Shown here: positions 18,911-27,560 of the stretch, in pieces | Position numbering within the stretch: the stretch's first letter is position 1 | Layout of the letters: every line of letters starts with the position of its first letter | Assembly: GCA_003427395.1 (NCBI GenBank) | Contig: BFEA01000418.1 | Span: forward strand, 1,340,961-1,370,230 | Length of the DNA stretch: 29,270 bases | From: Chara braunii | Lineage: Eukaryota > Streptophyta > Charophyceae > Charales > Characeae | Direction of reading: 5' to 3' | Position numbers and translations under genes: made by a program | The notes under the pieces: generated by a model | Databases searched by the model: none | Told to the model about the DNA's origin: nothing | Seen by the model: the letters and a program-made list of their open reading frames with translations, nothing else

Positions 18911-20540
18911 GGAATGTTTTTTCAACTTTCATTTCTCATGGGAATTTTTCTGTTGTGGCATACAGAGAATTGCTCCGCGTGTCGATCAATTAGAGAAATC
19001 GACACGTGTCAACAAGCAAGCAGGAACTTGCTAATATTGGAGCCCCCTATGCATCACACATGTGACGAACCACTTTTTGTAACGCGCGATTTTCTGCTCG
19101 GTTGCAATGAGGGGTCCTAAGCTGGGAAGATTGGGCCAATTACGGGAGATCGGGATCGGTGAAGAATTGCATCAGTATCCTCGTTTTTTCGTCATTTTTC
19201 GTCATTTCTTTTTTCGAATGGCCAAGCACGGGGTCGGGTGTGTCTTCGGACGACCGGTGGATTGATTGGTCGGATGGTTGTTTGGCGCGACGCCACGCGC
19301 GCGCGCGATTAATAAATGTCGACGTCGTTTCTTCAGTTCGGTTTCGATCTTTTTGGGCGCGGACATCGCACGGAAAATTGCTTCGTTCTTTTTTGAAATT
19401 CCTCTTGAATCTTTTTCGAATTTTATCGAGCCCCCAATGGCTCTCAGAATTTCGAACTTTCCTTCTGGAATTCGTGCTTTTTGTTTTTTCGCATTAAATA
19501 GGAATTTAGGAATTCAGTAATTATGATTTTTTCTGCCGCGCGGCGCCTTTTGTTTACGAGCTTCTTCATGCGGCTGCAACGGTACTCTGATTAGTGGGCG
19601 CCCTTAATCGTATGTGTAACTGTAATTTGGGCGGGTGCCATTCTAACTGTATCTCCCTTCTTGCACTTCGTGTCTCCCGCCCTCCCTCTCTTTCTTTTGC
19701 TGAAATTTTGTAAGTCACGGCTTGCATGCTCGGATCGATGCGTGGAGAAGGGTTACGTCCCCCACGCCGCGGCCGATCATGCAGAACGCAGGCGTTCCCT
19801 CTCTAATCTTCACTCTAAGTCTTGGTAACTCCGTATTCTTCGCGCATGCAAGCATGCTATAAATTTCGGCTGCGCGATTAGTCAGCTCTCTTAACCCGTT
19901 GTTGGAAGGTCGGGGTTGCACGATCAGGAAGGGTCGGCACACGAGCGAAGTAAGAGGTGAGTAGAGTTGGAGTTGGGCGACCCGACGGGCTGGTGCCAAA
20001 CGCGCGGCATTGACGTGGGCCACGGCGGACTGTGGGCACGAGCGAATCCGACGGGTGCGGGAGGATTAAGCGGGGTGACAACTTCGTGGATTGGTGCGTG
20101 ACGACGGACTGTCCGCATCGGAGGGAGAGACAGAGAGGAGAAGGGAGTTGAGGTTGATGAACGTGGATTTGCTGTTTCTTTGTCTCTTCTCCCTCTTCAT
20201 CTGTGTACATACATTTTGATTGCGGCTCCGGAAGGTTTGCCCGTTCTTATCTTCATTTCGGCTCTCTGGAATCTGGACTTGGGTTTTTGCTCATCCCTGT
20301 CCTTGCGATGGAATTATGTGTATGATTGTCGAATGTATGGATGCATGAATGGTATGCCTGCTTGTCTATCTTTTTGCGGAGAATCCCTGCCCTTACTTTT
20401 TGTTTGTGTCGAATCCTTGCTTGCACCGGATGAAGCGATAGATGGGATAAGAATCTGGCCCCGATATCGATTTCGTGCTCGTTTTTGCTTGTCCCACGAT
20501 GAGGTTGTGGTATGGTTGCATCTTGCATAGCCGAAACTTA
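18911..20540. other. Unassigned stretch, possibly foreign DNA or part of the 3' LTR
   Basis: No gene is recognised. A hairpin GTGTCGAT/ATCGACAC lies at about 18978-19006, and a TATAAAT box at about 19858-19864. A purine-rich run at about 20121-20148, partly mixed (GAGGGAGAGACAGAGAGG), could be a polypurine tract. If it is, the 3' LTR would start near 20149. If instead the TATA box is the LTR promoter, the LTR is longer. The 5' LTR is cut by the window edge, so this cannot be settled here. Confidence 0.3.
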
Positions 20541-20781
20541 CGAAGCAATTAGGCGATCCGAAGTCCGGACCCGCGAGCGCCGCACGAGAACACATGTAAA
20601 CGCGATCCGAGTCGCGCCCCTACACACATTCCCGTGCGTAGACTCGCTCACCCCAAGGAATCATCGGCGGAACCATCATCCCGTACGAGCACGCTGAGGC
20701 GCCACCAAGTCGGCCTGTCCTACACGTGCTCGTGCGCGGTGACGATATCCCGACCCGCGCTATCCCATCTACAATGATACC

Positions 20782-21273
20782 ATGATGCGATCTTGGGGCT
20801 CAAACTCGTCCTATGACCCGGACTATTTCACCCCTATAATAAACGAGCTCATAAGGACGCGATACCCTTGTCACACGGAGAATCGGCTATGTCCGCGGGA
20901 ATTCCACTGTGCCACCTATAGCGACCCTCGGTGCTCCGATTACCCTTCCCCCGACCACACCTACTACTTCACCCACCCGGGATTCGTTGAGATCACCACC
21001 AGTTTCGCTCCTTTCCGCCTCCTTCTCCCTTATCATCAACTCAGTGTCGTCCCGTGGCCGGCCATAGCCCCCTATTGGCCCAACACGTTTTGCGTAAACT
21101 GCCGATGCAACAGCGCACGAAGAACCCCGGAATTCCGAAGGCCCAACCCAACTACGCGGCGGCTCGCAGTGTCCCGGCACCTCCGGACTGTGAGGCCCTT
21201 GCGCGCGTACCCCNCCCCCCCCCCGGTTCGCCTAATTGCGTCCATACCTCTACGACTCCCCCACTTCCCCCAA
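20782..21273 (+). CDS. Unknown Cys/Pro-rich frame upstream of and into the 3' LTR
   Basis: The frame starts MMRSWGSNSSYDPDYFTPII and contains Cys-bearing blocks (YPCHTENRLCPREFHC, YSDPRCSDYPSPDHTYY, FCVNCRCNSARR). It stays open to 21390, but from 21276 it is LTR sequence, and one N lies at 21214 in a C-run. No domain recognised. It may be the end of the element's extra gene or a chance frame. Confidence 0.25.
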
Positions 21274-21275
21274 AA

Positions 21276-21352
21276 ATCCTTGGCACACCCCTTTTCGCAC
21301 TTCCAGGCCCACACTCCACTCCGATCAGGAAGTCGCGCTGGGCGTGAGGTTG
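21276..21352 (+). repeat. End of the 3' LTR
   Basis: This is the counterpart of positions 1-77 with one mismatch. After 21352 the sequence differs from the leader that follows the 5' copy, which defines the right edge of the retrotransposon. Confidence 0.85.
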
Positions 21353-21370
21353 GGCGTCACAGTGCACCCC

Positions 21371-21605
21371 TATCCAGGACTCATAGATAGGTCCTCGTGT
21401 ACACAGGCCTTTGTACCCCTATCTATGGGTACACTCGACCATACTCACACGAGGACTTTCCGCAATCCAGGAAAGTCCTCCTGTGAGACCTATCTATGGA
21501 CGTGATTGCGGTCAGCTTGGACAAGCGGAGTACAGACGAGGACTTTCCTGGATGCACCTGACCTCAATCCAGGAAAGTCCTCTTGTGAGTACGGCCGGAG
21601 TACCA
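21371..21605. repeat. Palindrome cluster next to the LTR end
   Basis: Perfect stems: CATAGATAGG 21382-21391 with CCTATCTATG 21418-21427 (and again 21489-21498); GAGGACTTTCC 21451-21461 with GGAAAGTCCTC 21470-21480, extended by CTCACA/TGTGAG; GAGGACTTTCCTGGAT 21538-21553 with ATCCAGGAAAGTCCTC 21567-21582. The same words appear in both orientations, so several alternative folds exist. It starts within about 20 bases of the LTR edge. It may be a foldback element into which the retrotransposon inserted. Confidence 0.75.
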
Positions 21606-21734
21606 AGGAGCCTAGGGTAGCTCAGATGGAACGCCCACGAACTGTTGGAAATACAGAACCCAATTCGAATCCAGTTGCAACCAGATGAGCAGAGTAGAAT
21701 AATTCTGCGTATGGCGTGAGTAACCGCTCACGGT

Positions 21735-22580
21735 GTGTACTACTGTGTACCTTCCCCCCGGCTCGTCCAAGCTGGCGTCATTTCCAATTCAAACTTGTTG
21801 GCGTTTTCGCGCCCTTTAGCACCGTCCGTCTTCTCGTCGCATCGCTTGCTGCTGAAGCTCGCGTGCTCTACTCACCATTGTGCTGCCCCTGCATTGGCCT
21901 CGTACGTTCACCCGCTAAGCACTGACGTTCAGGCACGCACGCACTACTCCTTTTGGGACCAAACTCCTCCTCCTCCTCCTCCTCCTCCGGTTCCTGCTGT
22001 TCCTCCTGATCCTCCTCCTCCGGTTCCTGTTGTTCCTCCTGATCCTCCTCCTCCTCCTCCTCCGGTTCCTGCTGTTCCTCCTGATCCTCCTCCTCCTCCT
22101 CCTCCGGTTCCTGCTGTTCCTCCTGATCCTCCTCCTCCTCCGGTTCTTGCTGTTCCTCCTGATCCTCCTCCTCCTCCTTCCTTCTTTCTTCCTCGTCGTC
22201 GTCCTCCTCCTCTTCCTACCTTTCTTCCTCCTCTTCCCACCTTTCTTCCTCCTGCTCCTCATGTTCCTTCTCCTCCTCCTTTTCCCACCTTTCCTCCTCC
22301 CTCGTCTCCATCTCCCCGTTCTAGCTCTCCGTCTCTATCCTCCTCCCTTCTCCTCTACTCAGACGTCGTTACGTTCATTCCCCCTCGTTGTTTTCCAGCC
22401 CCCTCCTCTCAACCAACCTCCTCCTCCTTCATCGCGTTCTCTTCTCCACCACCTCCACTCCTTCCTTCTCCTCCCCCTCCTCATCCACCACCCCCTTCTC
22501 GTCCGCCCCGTCGCGCTCCACCTCCTGATTCCAGACGATGCGTGTCTCTCCGCTGCTCAACGCATGTACCCCTGGACTGA
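21735..22580 (+). CDS. Proline-rich repeat frame (281 codons), possible protein or minisatellite
   Basis: An ATG-started frame has a non-repetitive N-terminus (MYYCVPSPRL...). Then from about 21964 to 22180 come five to six repeats of PPPPPPVPAVPPDP type (36-45-bp DNA units built of CCT with GTTCCTGCTGTTCCTCCTGAT). A Pro/Ser-rich tail ends ...HVPLD at 22580. Nearly all Pro codons are CCT, as in microsatellite expansion. Extensin-like or formin-type proline-rich linkers are possible. No signal peptide is clear. Two minus-strand frames over the same DNA are shadows. Confidence 0.3.
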   Translation: MYYCVPSPRLVQAGVISNSNLLAFSRPLAPSVFSSHRLLLKLACSTHHCAAPALASYVHPLSTDVQARTHYSFWDQTPPPPPPPPVPAVPPDPPPPVPVVPPDPPPPPPPVPAVPPDPPPPPPPVPAVPPDPPPPPVLAVPPDPPPPPSFFLPRRRPPPLPTFLPPLPTFLPPAPHVPSPPPFPTFPPPSSPSPRSSSPSLSSSLLLYSDVVTFIPPRCFPAPSSQPTSSSFIAFSSPPPPLLPSPPPPHPPPPSRPPRRAPPPDSRRCVSLRCSTHVPLD

Positions 22581-22827
22581 CCTGTCGCCAAGATACATCG
22601 GGGACTGACCCACGCATCTGGTCTATACCAGCTTCCGATCCATTTGGAATGTTGTGTGGGAGCGACGCCCCATGAGTGGCAATGAGGTGTATTGCTCCCT
22701 CGTTCTTTCTTTGGCTCGTCGCATATCTGATGAGTTGCTCTGCCTGCCATCTCTCACCCCCGCCCCCACAAAAAAAAGGACCAAAGAGAACACAACATGT
22801 CATCCGCGCTAAGCGTACCCTTGTCAG

Positions 22828-23887
22828 ATGACAGAGGAAGGCCGGCATACCAAATTGTCGAGCAGTGATGGCCTGCCCCCATCTGCAATTTACGCGCCGA
22901 CCCCGCCAGATCACAGCTGGCTTTCCAGTGGTGACCGATTCGGATCTGTGGGCAGACCTACCAAATTCTTGTGGTTCCCGCCAGATCACAGCTGGCTTTC
23001 CAGTGGTGACCGATTGGGATCTGCGGGCAGACCTACCAAATTCTTGTGGTTTGACAGCCACAAATGTCTGCCTACCTCAATGGCTTATCAGCGTCAATGT
23101 TATACTGCATCACAGTTTGTTACGATTGCTTATCAGCTTGAGGCTGTTGAAAATCAGTTGTTGTATGACCATAATAGCCCACCTCCTCTGAGGGTAGGGA
23201 GTAACTATACTACCTCAGGAGGCTTTACTGTAAATGTCTTACAGTTAGCTTTCCATGGTAGCCTTCTTCTTATGCATCATGTGACGCCAGGCAATGACCT
23301 CAATGACCATCATCCTCATATTTCTGCCTGTATCTTACACAGACCTTAATGGGCATTATATGGCACTCGTTCGTGCAGCTGCCCAGTGGGAACTGTGGGA
23401 TGGTGGGACGATGATTCAGGCTATTTCCAACGTAAACTAGTTTTTGGGTGCGTTGCCAAATCATACTTTATTCTGGATTATTGACCGACTCTCGTGTGAC
23501 ACCTGTCGGGGCAGAGACGCGGTGCGTCTTGGTTGTGGCATTCATCATCTATGCCATCAGCATTATCAATCTATTGCGACTACCGCTGTCTGTGCTGAAG
23601 GGTGTCCAACATTTCCTCATTGTACACATCCCTATCACCCAAATATACGTTGTCCCTTTTGTGCCCAAGGACGCTATCAGAACTGCATGATGCCGCACTG
23701 TGATGAACGTCCTGCTGTTCTTTTGACATGTGGACATCATGTCCTCTGTCAGGACTGTTTTGATGGGATGGTTCGTGCTAGCCATCCTGCTGAATGCTGT
23801 GCTGGCGCAACTCTCCTTGGGTATCCTTGTGAACATCCACATCATCCTCACCGTAGCTGTCCTATATGCCGAGGTGGGAACAGTTGA
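22828..23887 (+). pseudogene. Josephin-like deubiquitinase domain fused to two RING fingers, damaged
   Basis: ATG 22828 opens a frame to 23349. After the 25-residue duplication comes a Josephin-like region: candidate nucleophile Cys in SHKCLPTSMAY (23065-23067), ASQFVTIAYQL, and GGFTVNVLQLAF. After a one-base frame change near 23340 it continues DLNGHYMALVRAAAQWELWD, with His at 23354-23356 and Asp 15 residues later (23399-23401). That is the spacing and QW context of the His-Asn pair in ataxin-3-type Josephin domains, here with Asp. A TAG at 23438-23440 is followed by LFWII, matching the domain's last strand. Two RING fingers follow: CDTC...CGIHHLC...CPFC (23495-23662) and CMMPHC...CGHHVLCQDC...CPIC (23684-23869). 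Each has an inserted CxHPxHP loop, so they look duplicated. Stop at 23885-23887. Josephin domains cleave ubiquitin chains; RING fingers recruit E2 enzymes. The frameshift and the stop suggest a pseudogene, or introns or assembly errors. Confidence 0.55.
22904..23053 (+). repeat. 75-bp tandem duplication, in frame
   Basis: Two copies 75 bases apart (for example CTTTCCAGTG at 22921 and 22996) differ at few positions. Each encodes 25 residues beginning PPDHSWLSSGDR and ending GRPTKFLWF. The duplication lies just upstream of the Josephin-like domain in the same frame, so it lengthens the N-terminal region without breaking it. Confidence 0.9.
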
Positions 23888-23933
23888 GGAAAGAAAGAAA
23901 ATAAGAAAATAAGGAAAAAGAAAAGATATGTTG

Positions 23934-24000
23934 ATCTGTGGGATGTGTTATGTGCTTTGTGACAATTGGATTATCTGTGGGATGTGTCATTTGCTTTGTT
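23934..24000 (+). repeat. Short tandem duplication, 39-bp period
   Basis: ATCTGTGGGATGTGTTATG at 23934 recurs at 23973 as ATCTGTGGGATGTGTCATT, each followed by TGCTTTGT. It lies about 45 bases after the RING gene stop, beyond an A-rich stretch (23889-23927). Confidence 0.8.
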
Positions 24001-24237
24001 TCCCTGTCAGGCTTGGTTTCCTCCTCCTTTTCTTTACCTCTTTTTTGCCTTTTGGCTGCGTGCAAGTGGGTCCTTGTGACACACGGGGATGGGGGCAGCC
24101 AGCGCTCAACCTGTCATCCACGTGGCTGGCCTTGTACGTAAGAGGTGATGAACAGTTGGGGCTTTCCTTTTTTTTTTCTTTTTTCTTTTTTTTGCTTCGC
24201 GCTCTGATTTACAGTGTGACAATATATATAAATATAT

Positions 24238-24309
24238 GTGCAGGGAATCGAACCCGTAATCTCGGATTAAACACAGCCCAGACGCCTTGACCATTGCAAC
24301 CGTGACCGG
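24238..24309 (-). tRNA. tRNA-like sequence (degraded or SINE-derived)
   Basis: The reverse complement contains an A-box-like GGTTGCAATGGTCAAGGCGTCT and a B-box-like ACGGGTTCGATTCCC at tRNA spacing, resembling the Leu/Ser type. The acceptor arms do not pair well and the T stem has a mismatch, so it is more likely a pseudogene or SINE head than an active tRNA. A T-rich tract lies nearby. Confidence 0.45.
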
Positions 24310-24398
24310 GTTGGTATTCACAAGTGGAACCATGGTTGAATCAGATGCGTGGTGGGGCTATAACAAGTCCTCTGTATCCGAGTGAAAACAATGCATGG

Positions 24399-24506
24399 GT
24401 CCTTGGGGGCATCCGTGAAAATTGGAACGATATAGCAGATAATGAAGCTTAGGATGTGGCCCCTGGATGACACGGGTAAATCGAGAAATCGAGAAATGGT
24501 CCAAAA
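24399..24506 (+). ncRNA. U6 snRNA-like sequence, probable retropseudogene
   Basis: U6 order is kept: 5' GTCCTTGGGGGCATCCGTGA, AAAATTGGAACGATATAGCAG (altered ACAGAGA region), GATGTGGCCCCTGGATGACACG and AAATCGAGAAATGGTCC. Changes include a damaged ACAGAGA box, a shortened internal region and a duplicated ATCGAGAA near the 3' end. A-rich sequence follows rather than the T-run expected of a pol III gene, and no standard plant U6 promoter is visible. Confidence 0.75.
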
Positions 24507-24654
24507 AAATATTTATTAGGAAAAAAAAAAAAGCACGAACTGACTTATCGTTAAATTTGAAATATTTTGCTCGTGTGAAGAAAGTGAATGAGGATTTTTT
24601 TTTTTTTCTTTTTCTTTTTTTGTCTTTCTTTCCAGTTTTGATCCTTCCAGTTGC

Positions 24655-24703
24655 TTGCTTGATTGAAGCCCGTATGCATTACCACTAAGTTATGGCCAGG
24701 GCC
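24655..24703 (-). tRNA. Possible tRNA-like fragment (A-box half)
   Basis: The reverse complement has CTTAGTGGTAATGCATACGG, which resembles a tRNA D-arm/A-box, followed soon by CTTCAATCAAGC as a weak B-box. It is too short and irregular for a tRNA. It lies between T-rich tracts. Confidence 0.25.
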
Positions 24704-24730
24704 GATGAAATTGAGCAAATATTTTTTCGT

Positions 24731-24767
<37 letters not shown>

Positions 24768-25017
24768 ACTCTGGTGCAGATACCCACCTAATGTTCATTT
24801 TAAAATACGGTCTCCACTGAAAGAACCCAACAAAAAAAAAACTAAAAAAAAATCCTCGTTCAATTTCTCCACCCGCAAGCAAAATATATCTTGTTATTGT
24901 TAATGCATTCGCCCTTCAAGGCACCTAAGTTTCCTGGAAGGGTCAAAACTTCTCAAAAGTGACGACAACAAAAAAATGCCATTGCTCAATTTTGTCCAAA
25001 ACTTAACTTAAAGGCAG

Positions 25018-25195
25018 ATCGTGTGCAAACTGGCCAGTTTGTACACCCTCAGGGCCTGGCCACACCAATCAGGAAATGTGAAAAAGACAAAATGTGGCAG
25101 GTGCATCTGGCCAGGTTCTAGCTGGAAGTTCATTGAATTCCCATTTTGCAAATTTCGAGAGTGGTGTGGCCATGCCCTCAGTTGGTACACACAAT
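25018..25195. repeat. Foldback element with palindromic left edge
   Basis: CAAACTGGCCAGTTTG at 25025-25040 is a perfect 16-bp palindrome, extended by GTGT/ACAC. From 25038, GTACACCCTCAGGGCCTGGCCACACCA is an imperfect inverted copy of about 25163-25192, where TGGTGTGGCC and GCCCTCAG appear in reverse order. Arms are about 30-45 bases and separated by about 90 bases. A MITE or microRNA-precursor-like hairpin are both possible. Confidence 0.55.
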
Positions 25196-25479
25196 GAATT
25201 GTTGGAAATTTTGAAATCATGCGGACTGAAGTTCGAATACAGATTCCAGATCAAATCAAACGAACAGAACAAAATAAATTTAAATAATTCTGAATTACCT
25301 GGGCCCGGTCAGTTCAATAATGGTACTGGTACCTCAAGGCTGGTGCTGCCCGTTGAAAAAAAAAAAAACAGAAAAGAAGAAATAATTACGCGGGAGTGTG
25401 GTGTCGAGTTTTGAATTGGCAGGAGGAACAGGGCAACGTGCCGTTAGAAACTGAACTGCAAAAAAAAAAAAGGCTTTGT

Positions 25480-25575
25480 GTTCTTCTTCTTCGTCTTCTT
25501 CTTCTTCTTCTCTTCTTCTTCTTCTTCTTCTTCTTCTTCTTCTTCTTCTGCTTCTGCTTCTTCGTCTTCTTCGTC
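25480..25575. repeat. CTT microsatellite followed by A- and C-runs
   Basis: A (CTT)n tract with minor interruptions is followed by an A-run and, at about 25616-25637, a long C-run. Frames encoding poly-Leu/Phe or poly-Lys/Arg across it are artefacts. Confidence 0.9.
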
Positions 25576-25687
25576 AAAAAAAAAACGCTAACCGGTAGCC
25601 CTGCTTTCCTAATTCCCCCGCCCCCCCCCCCCCCCCCTGAAATTAGGCTTACCAGTACATAATTAGTCGAGTTCGAGATCCAATGTC

Positions 25688-25762
25688 TCCTCCCGTGAAA
25701 AAAAAAGGAACGGAATTTGAACCCGCGACTGCACTATCGGTCACTGGGAAGAATCTGCCTTC
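25688..25762 (-). tRNA. Possible tRNA-derived fragment (SINE-like)
   Basis: The reverse complement has GTCGCGGGTTCAAATTCCG, a T-arm/B-box-like block, followed by a T-run. An A-box is not clear upstream. The tail and the neighbouring small-RNA copies suggest a retroposed fragment. Confidence 0.3.
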
Positions 25763-25975
25763 TCCTCATAGGGGGGACAGCCAGATACTTTTCTCTCTCA
25801 CCTCACATATTCTGTTACCTTGGCGTTAGCGGTCTGCCATATGTCATCATGGAACATAGCTTTCTTTTTCATTACCTACCTATTATTGAACCTAAGGGTA
25901 TACAAAATAATAGTACAGGGGAAATTGGAAAAGAGCAACTAATTGGAGAATTCAGTAATTACTTTTTTTAAAAAA

Positions 25976-26066
25976 ATTGGACCATTTCTCGATTTGTGCA
26001 TGTCATCCTTGATTGCACGGGGGCCATGCTAATCTTCTGTGTATCCAATTTTAACGGATGTCGGAA
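25976..26066 (-). ncRNA. U6 snRNA-like sequence on the minus strand
   Basis: The reverse complement runs GACATCCGTTAAAATTGGAT, then ACACAGAAGATTAGCATGGC, then CCCCGTGCAATCAAGGATGACATGCACAAATCGAGAAATGGTCCAATTTTTTT. This is the best U6 match of the three. It ends in a T-run, as a pol III transcript would. It lacks the ACGA between TTGGA and TACA, which alters the ACAGAGA box, and the 5' stem-loop is poorly kept (beyond 26062). So a pseudogene is more likely than a working gene. Confidence 0.8.
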
Positions 26067-26171
26067 TCTGGCCCAAATCACAGTCACGTTCAGGCGGTAC
26101 CCTTGGCCCTCTTCACTTAGGGGCAGGCCTGACTCTGTCCCAAATCACAGTGGGGTTTCAGCTGGTACCCA

Positions 26172-26600
26172 CAGCTTTCTTGACTTGCCGCACTAAAAAT
26201 TATTTATCCCTTGCCCTCTTGACTTGCCATGCTCAAATATTTACCCCTGGCTCTCTTGACTTGCCGCACAAAAAAATTCAGGCCGTGCCAAGTGAAGGGC
26301 CAGGGCCTAGAAGGCCCTGGACTACATGGCGTCAGTCCGCATCTAGTTAAGGGCCCTAACAAGGGCTACCGTTGTCTTTCCCCGAACGCAATGCACCCTC
26401 AGTTTGGCTGCACCGGTATATTTGTTATCAGAGTGCGTAGTTTTGCGTTCAGGAGAAGATGGTAGGGCCTATATCAGGGTGCGTGGTTTTGTGTTTGGGG
26501 GAAGATGGTACTAGGGCCTATAAGGCCCTGGACTACGTTGGCCCCAGCCCGTGGCAAGTGAAGGTCTAAGGCCTAAAAGGCCTGGGGCGCGGGACTTGGT
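26172..26600. repeat. Short repeats: TCTTGACTTGCC triplet and GGCC palindromes
   Basis: TCTTGACTTGCC occurs at 26178, 26217 and about 26253. CCAGGGCCT-AGA-AGGCCCTGG (26300-26320) is a perfect hairpin followed by ACTAC. AGGGCCT-ATA-AGGCCCT near 26513 is a related hairpin also followed by GGACTAC. AGGCCT-AAA-AGGCCT lies near 26570. The first and third are preceded by CAAGTGAAGG, so a unit of about 40 bases has been copied. Confidence 0.65.
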
Positions 26601-26786
26601 ACTAAGTGGCCTCTGGCACAAGTCTTCAGAGGATGATGGGACCAAAGTGAATTCGAAGATCGCCTGGCAAGTAGACTGCAACAAGGAGTTTCTCTTGCAA
26701 ATTTGCAAAAACGATTTATTTATTATTATTTTGTTTTTCTTTAATTTAATGAACTAATGTACTCCTAAGGCTTGCTTTTCCTGCAG

Positions 26787-27360
26787 ATGGTGGGCAACAC
26801 GGTCACTTGTAAAGGGCCATCATCCTTGGACGGCAGGATGCGAGAGGGTCAACAAATTTGCGAAGAGGTGACACGTGTATGCTGCAGGCTGGAAGAGGAG
26901 GCAAGGCTCCTTGCTATGGAGCTGAAATTAGCTGGGTTGCCTGTTTGCTCTGCTGCCGCGGGAACAGCCGCCATAGTTCGCTTGGCTGATGATTGTCACT
27001 GTGACAGTGATTATCTGGGCTTGAACCCTTCATGCAGTGGAAGAGATCCTCTGGATAAAGACGAGAACGAGGGTCCTGATGATCGTGTTCAGCTCGACTC
27101 TGAGCGGATGCCGCTCATGACAACACCAGACAATGAGAATGTGACTGCTTCAGCTCGATGTGCCGCTCATCAGATTAGCAGGGATCCGCCCTATCGCACA
27201 GCGCTTGCAAATCAGAAGCTGTCGAATAGTGCGTATTCCAAATGTGGCACTGATGAACTCGGAAACCTAGCAGCGTCCATGTTCGACGGATGTGTGGATG
27301 TGATGGATTGGTCTGACATGGTTTGCGTGGAGGCATCACAATCACTCACTCCTCCCAAAG
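26787..27360 (+). CDS. Putative exon of an unknown gene
   Basis: A plausible 3' splice site (AACTAAT branch-like motif, then CTTTTCCTGCAG at 26775-26786) precedes a clean frame. The frame begins MVGNTVTCKG and includes EVTRVCCRLEEEARLLAMELKL, a likely short helix, then an acidic stretch, and ends ...SLTPPK. At 27360 it meets AAAG|GTGTGTT, a good donor. Codon use is protein-like and unlike the surrounding repeats. No domain recognised. ATG 26787 could also be a true start. Upstream exons were not found. Confidence 0.4.
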
Positions 27361-27407
27361 GTGTGTTTTGTGTGTGTGCATGCATGTGTGTGTGTGTGTG
27401 TGTGTGN

Positions 27408-27482
<75 letters not shown>
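27361..27482. repeat. GT microsatellite in the putative intron
   Basis: A long (GT)n tract with one N at 27407 starts at the predicted donor site. Frames giving Val-Cys runs are artefacts. Confidence 0.95.
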
Positions 27483-27483
<1 letters not shown>

Positions 27484-27560
27484 TGTTGTCATATTTGCAA
27501 TAACCCATGCCATATGTCTCGTGGAAAAACTGAGGGCCCACTCGGCTGCCCTCAGCCCAG

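Larger units (their letters stand above)
1..21352 (+). mobile_element. Ty3/gypsy-type LTR retrotransposon, interrupted by nested insertions
   Basis: The first 77 bases recur at 21276-21352 with a single mismatch (position 29 T versus 21304 C), marking the inner edge of the 5' LTR and the end of the 3' LTR. Between them, on one strand and in Ty3/gypsy order, are Gag with a CCHC knuckle, an aspartic protease (DSGA), reverse transcriptase (YMDD), RNase H and integrase. That order, with integrase last, separates it from Ty1/copia. The span is far longer than a normal element because of insertions at 3935-11549 and about 12618-14949, and perhaps one around 18430-20540. The coding region is broken by stops and frame changes, so this copy is not autonomous. 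The 5' LTR start lies outside the window, so target duplications cannot be checked. Confidence 0.88.

Noticed and set aside
21915-22262. Minus-strand Arg-rich and Gly-rich frames
   Set aside because: Reverse reading of the CCT repeats; composition artefact.
23053-23440. OTU-type cysteine protease
   Set aside because: There is no DGxC motif, while the Cys, His and Asp spacing and the last-strand block fit Josephin better.
24238-24309. Functional tRNA gene
   Set aside because: Acceptor arms do not pair and the T stem has mismatches; kept only as a tRNA-like fragment.
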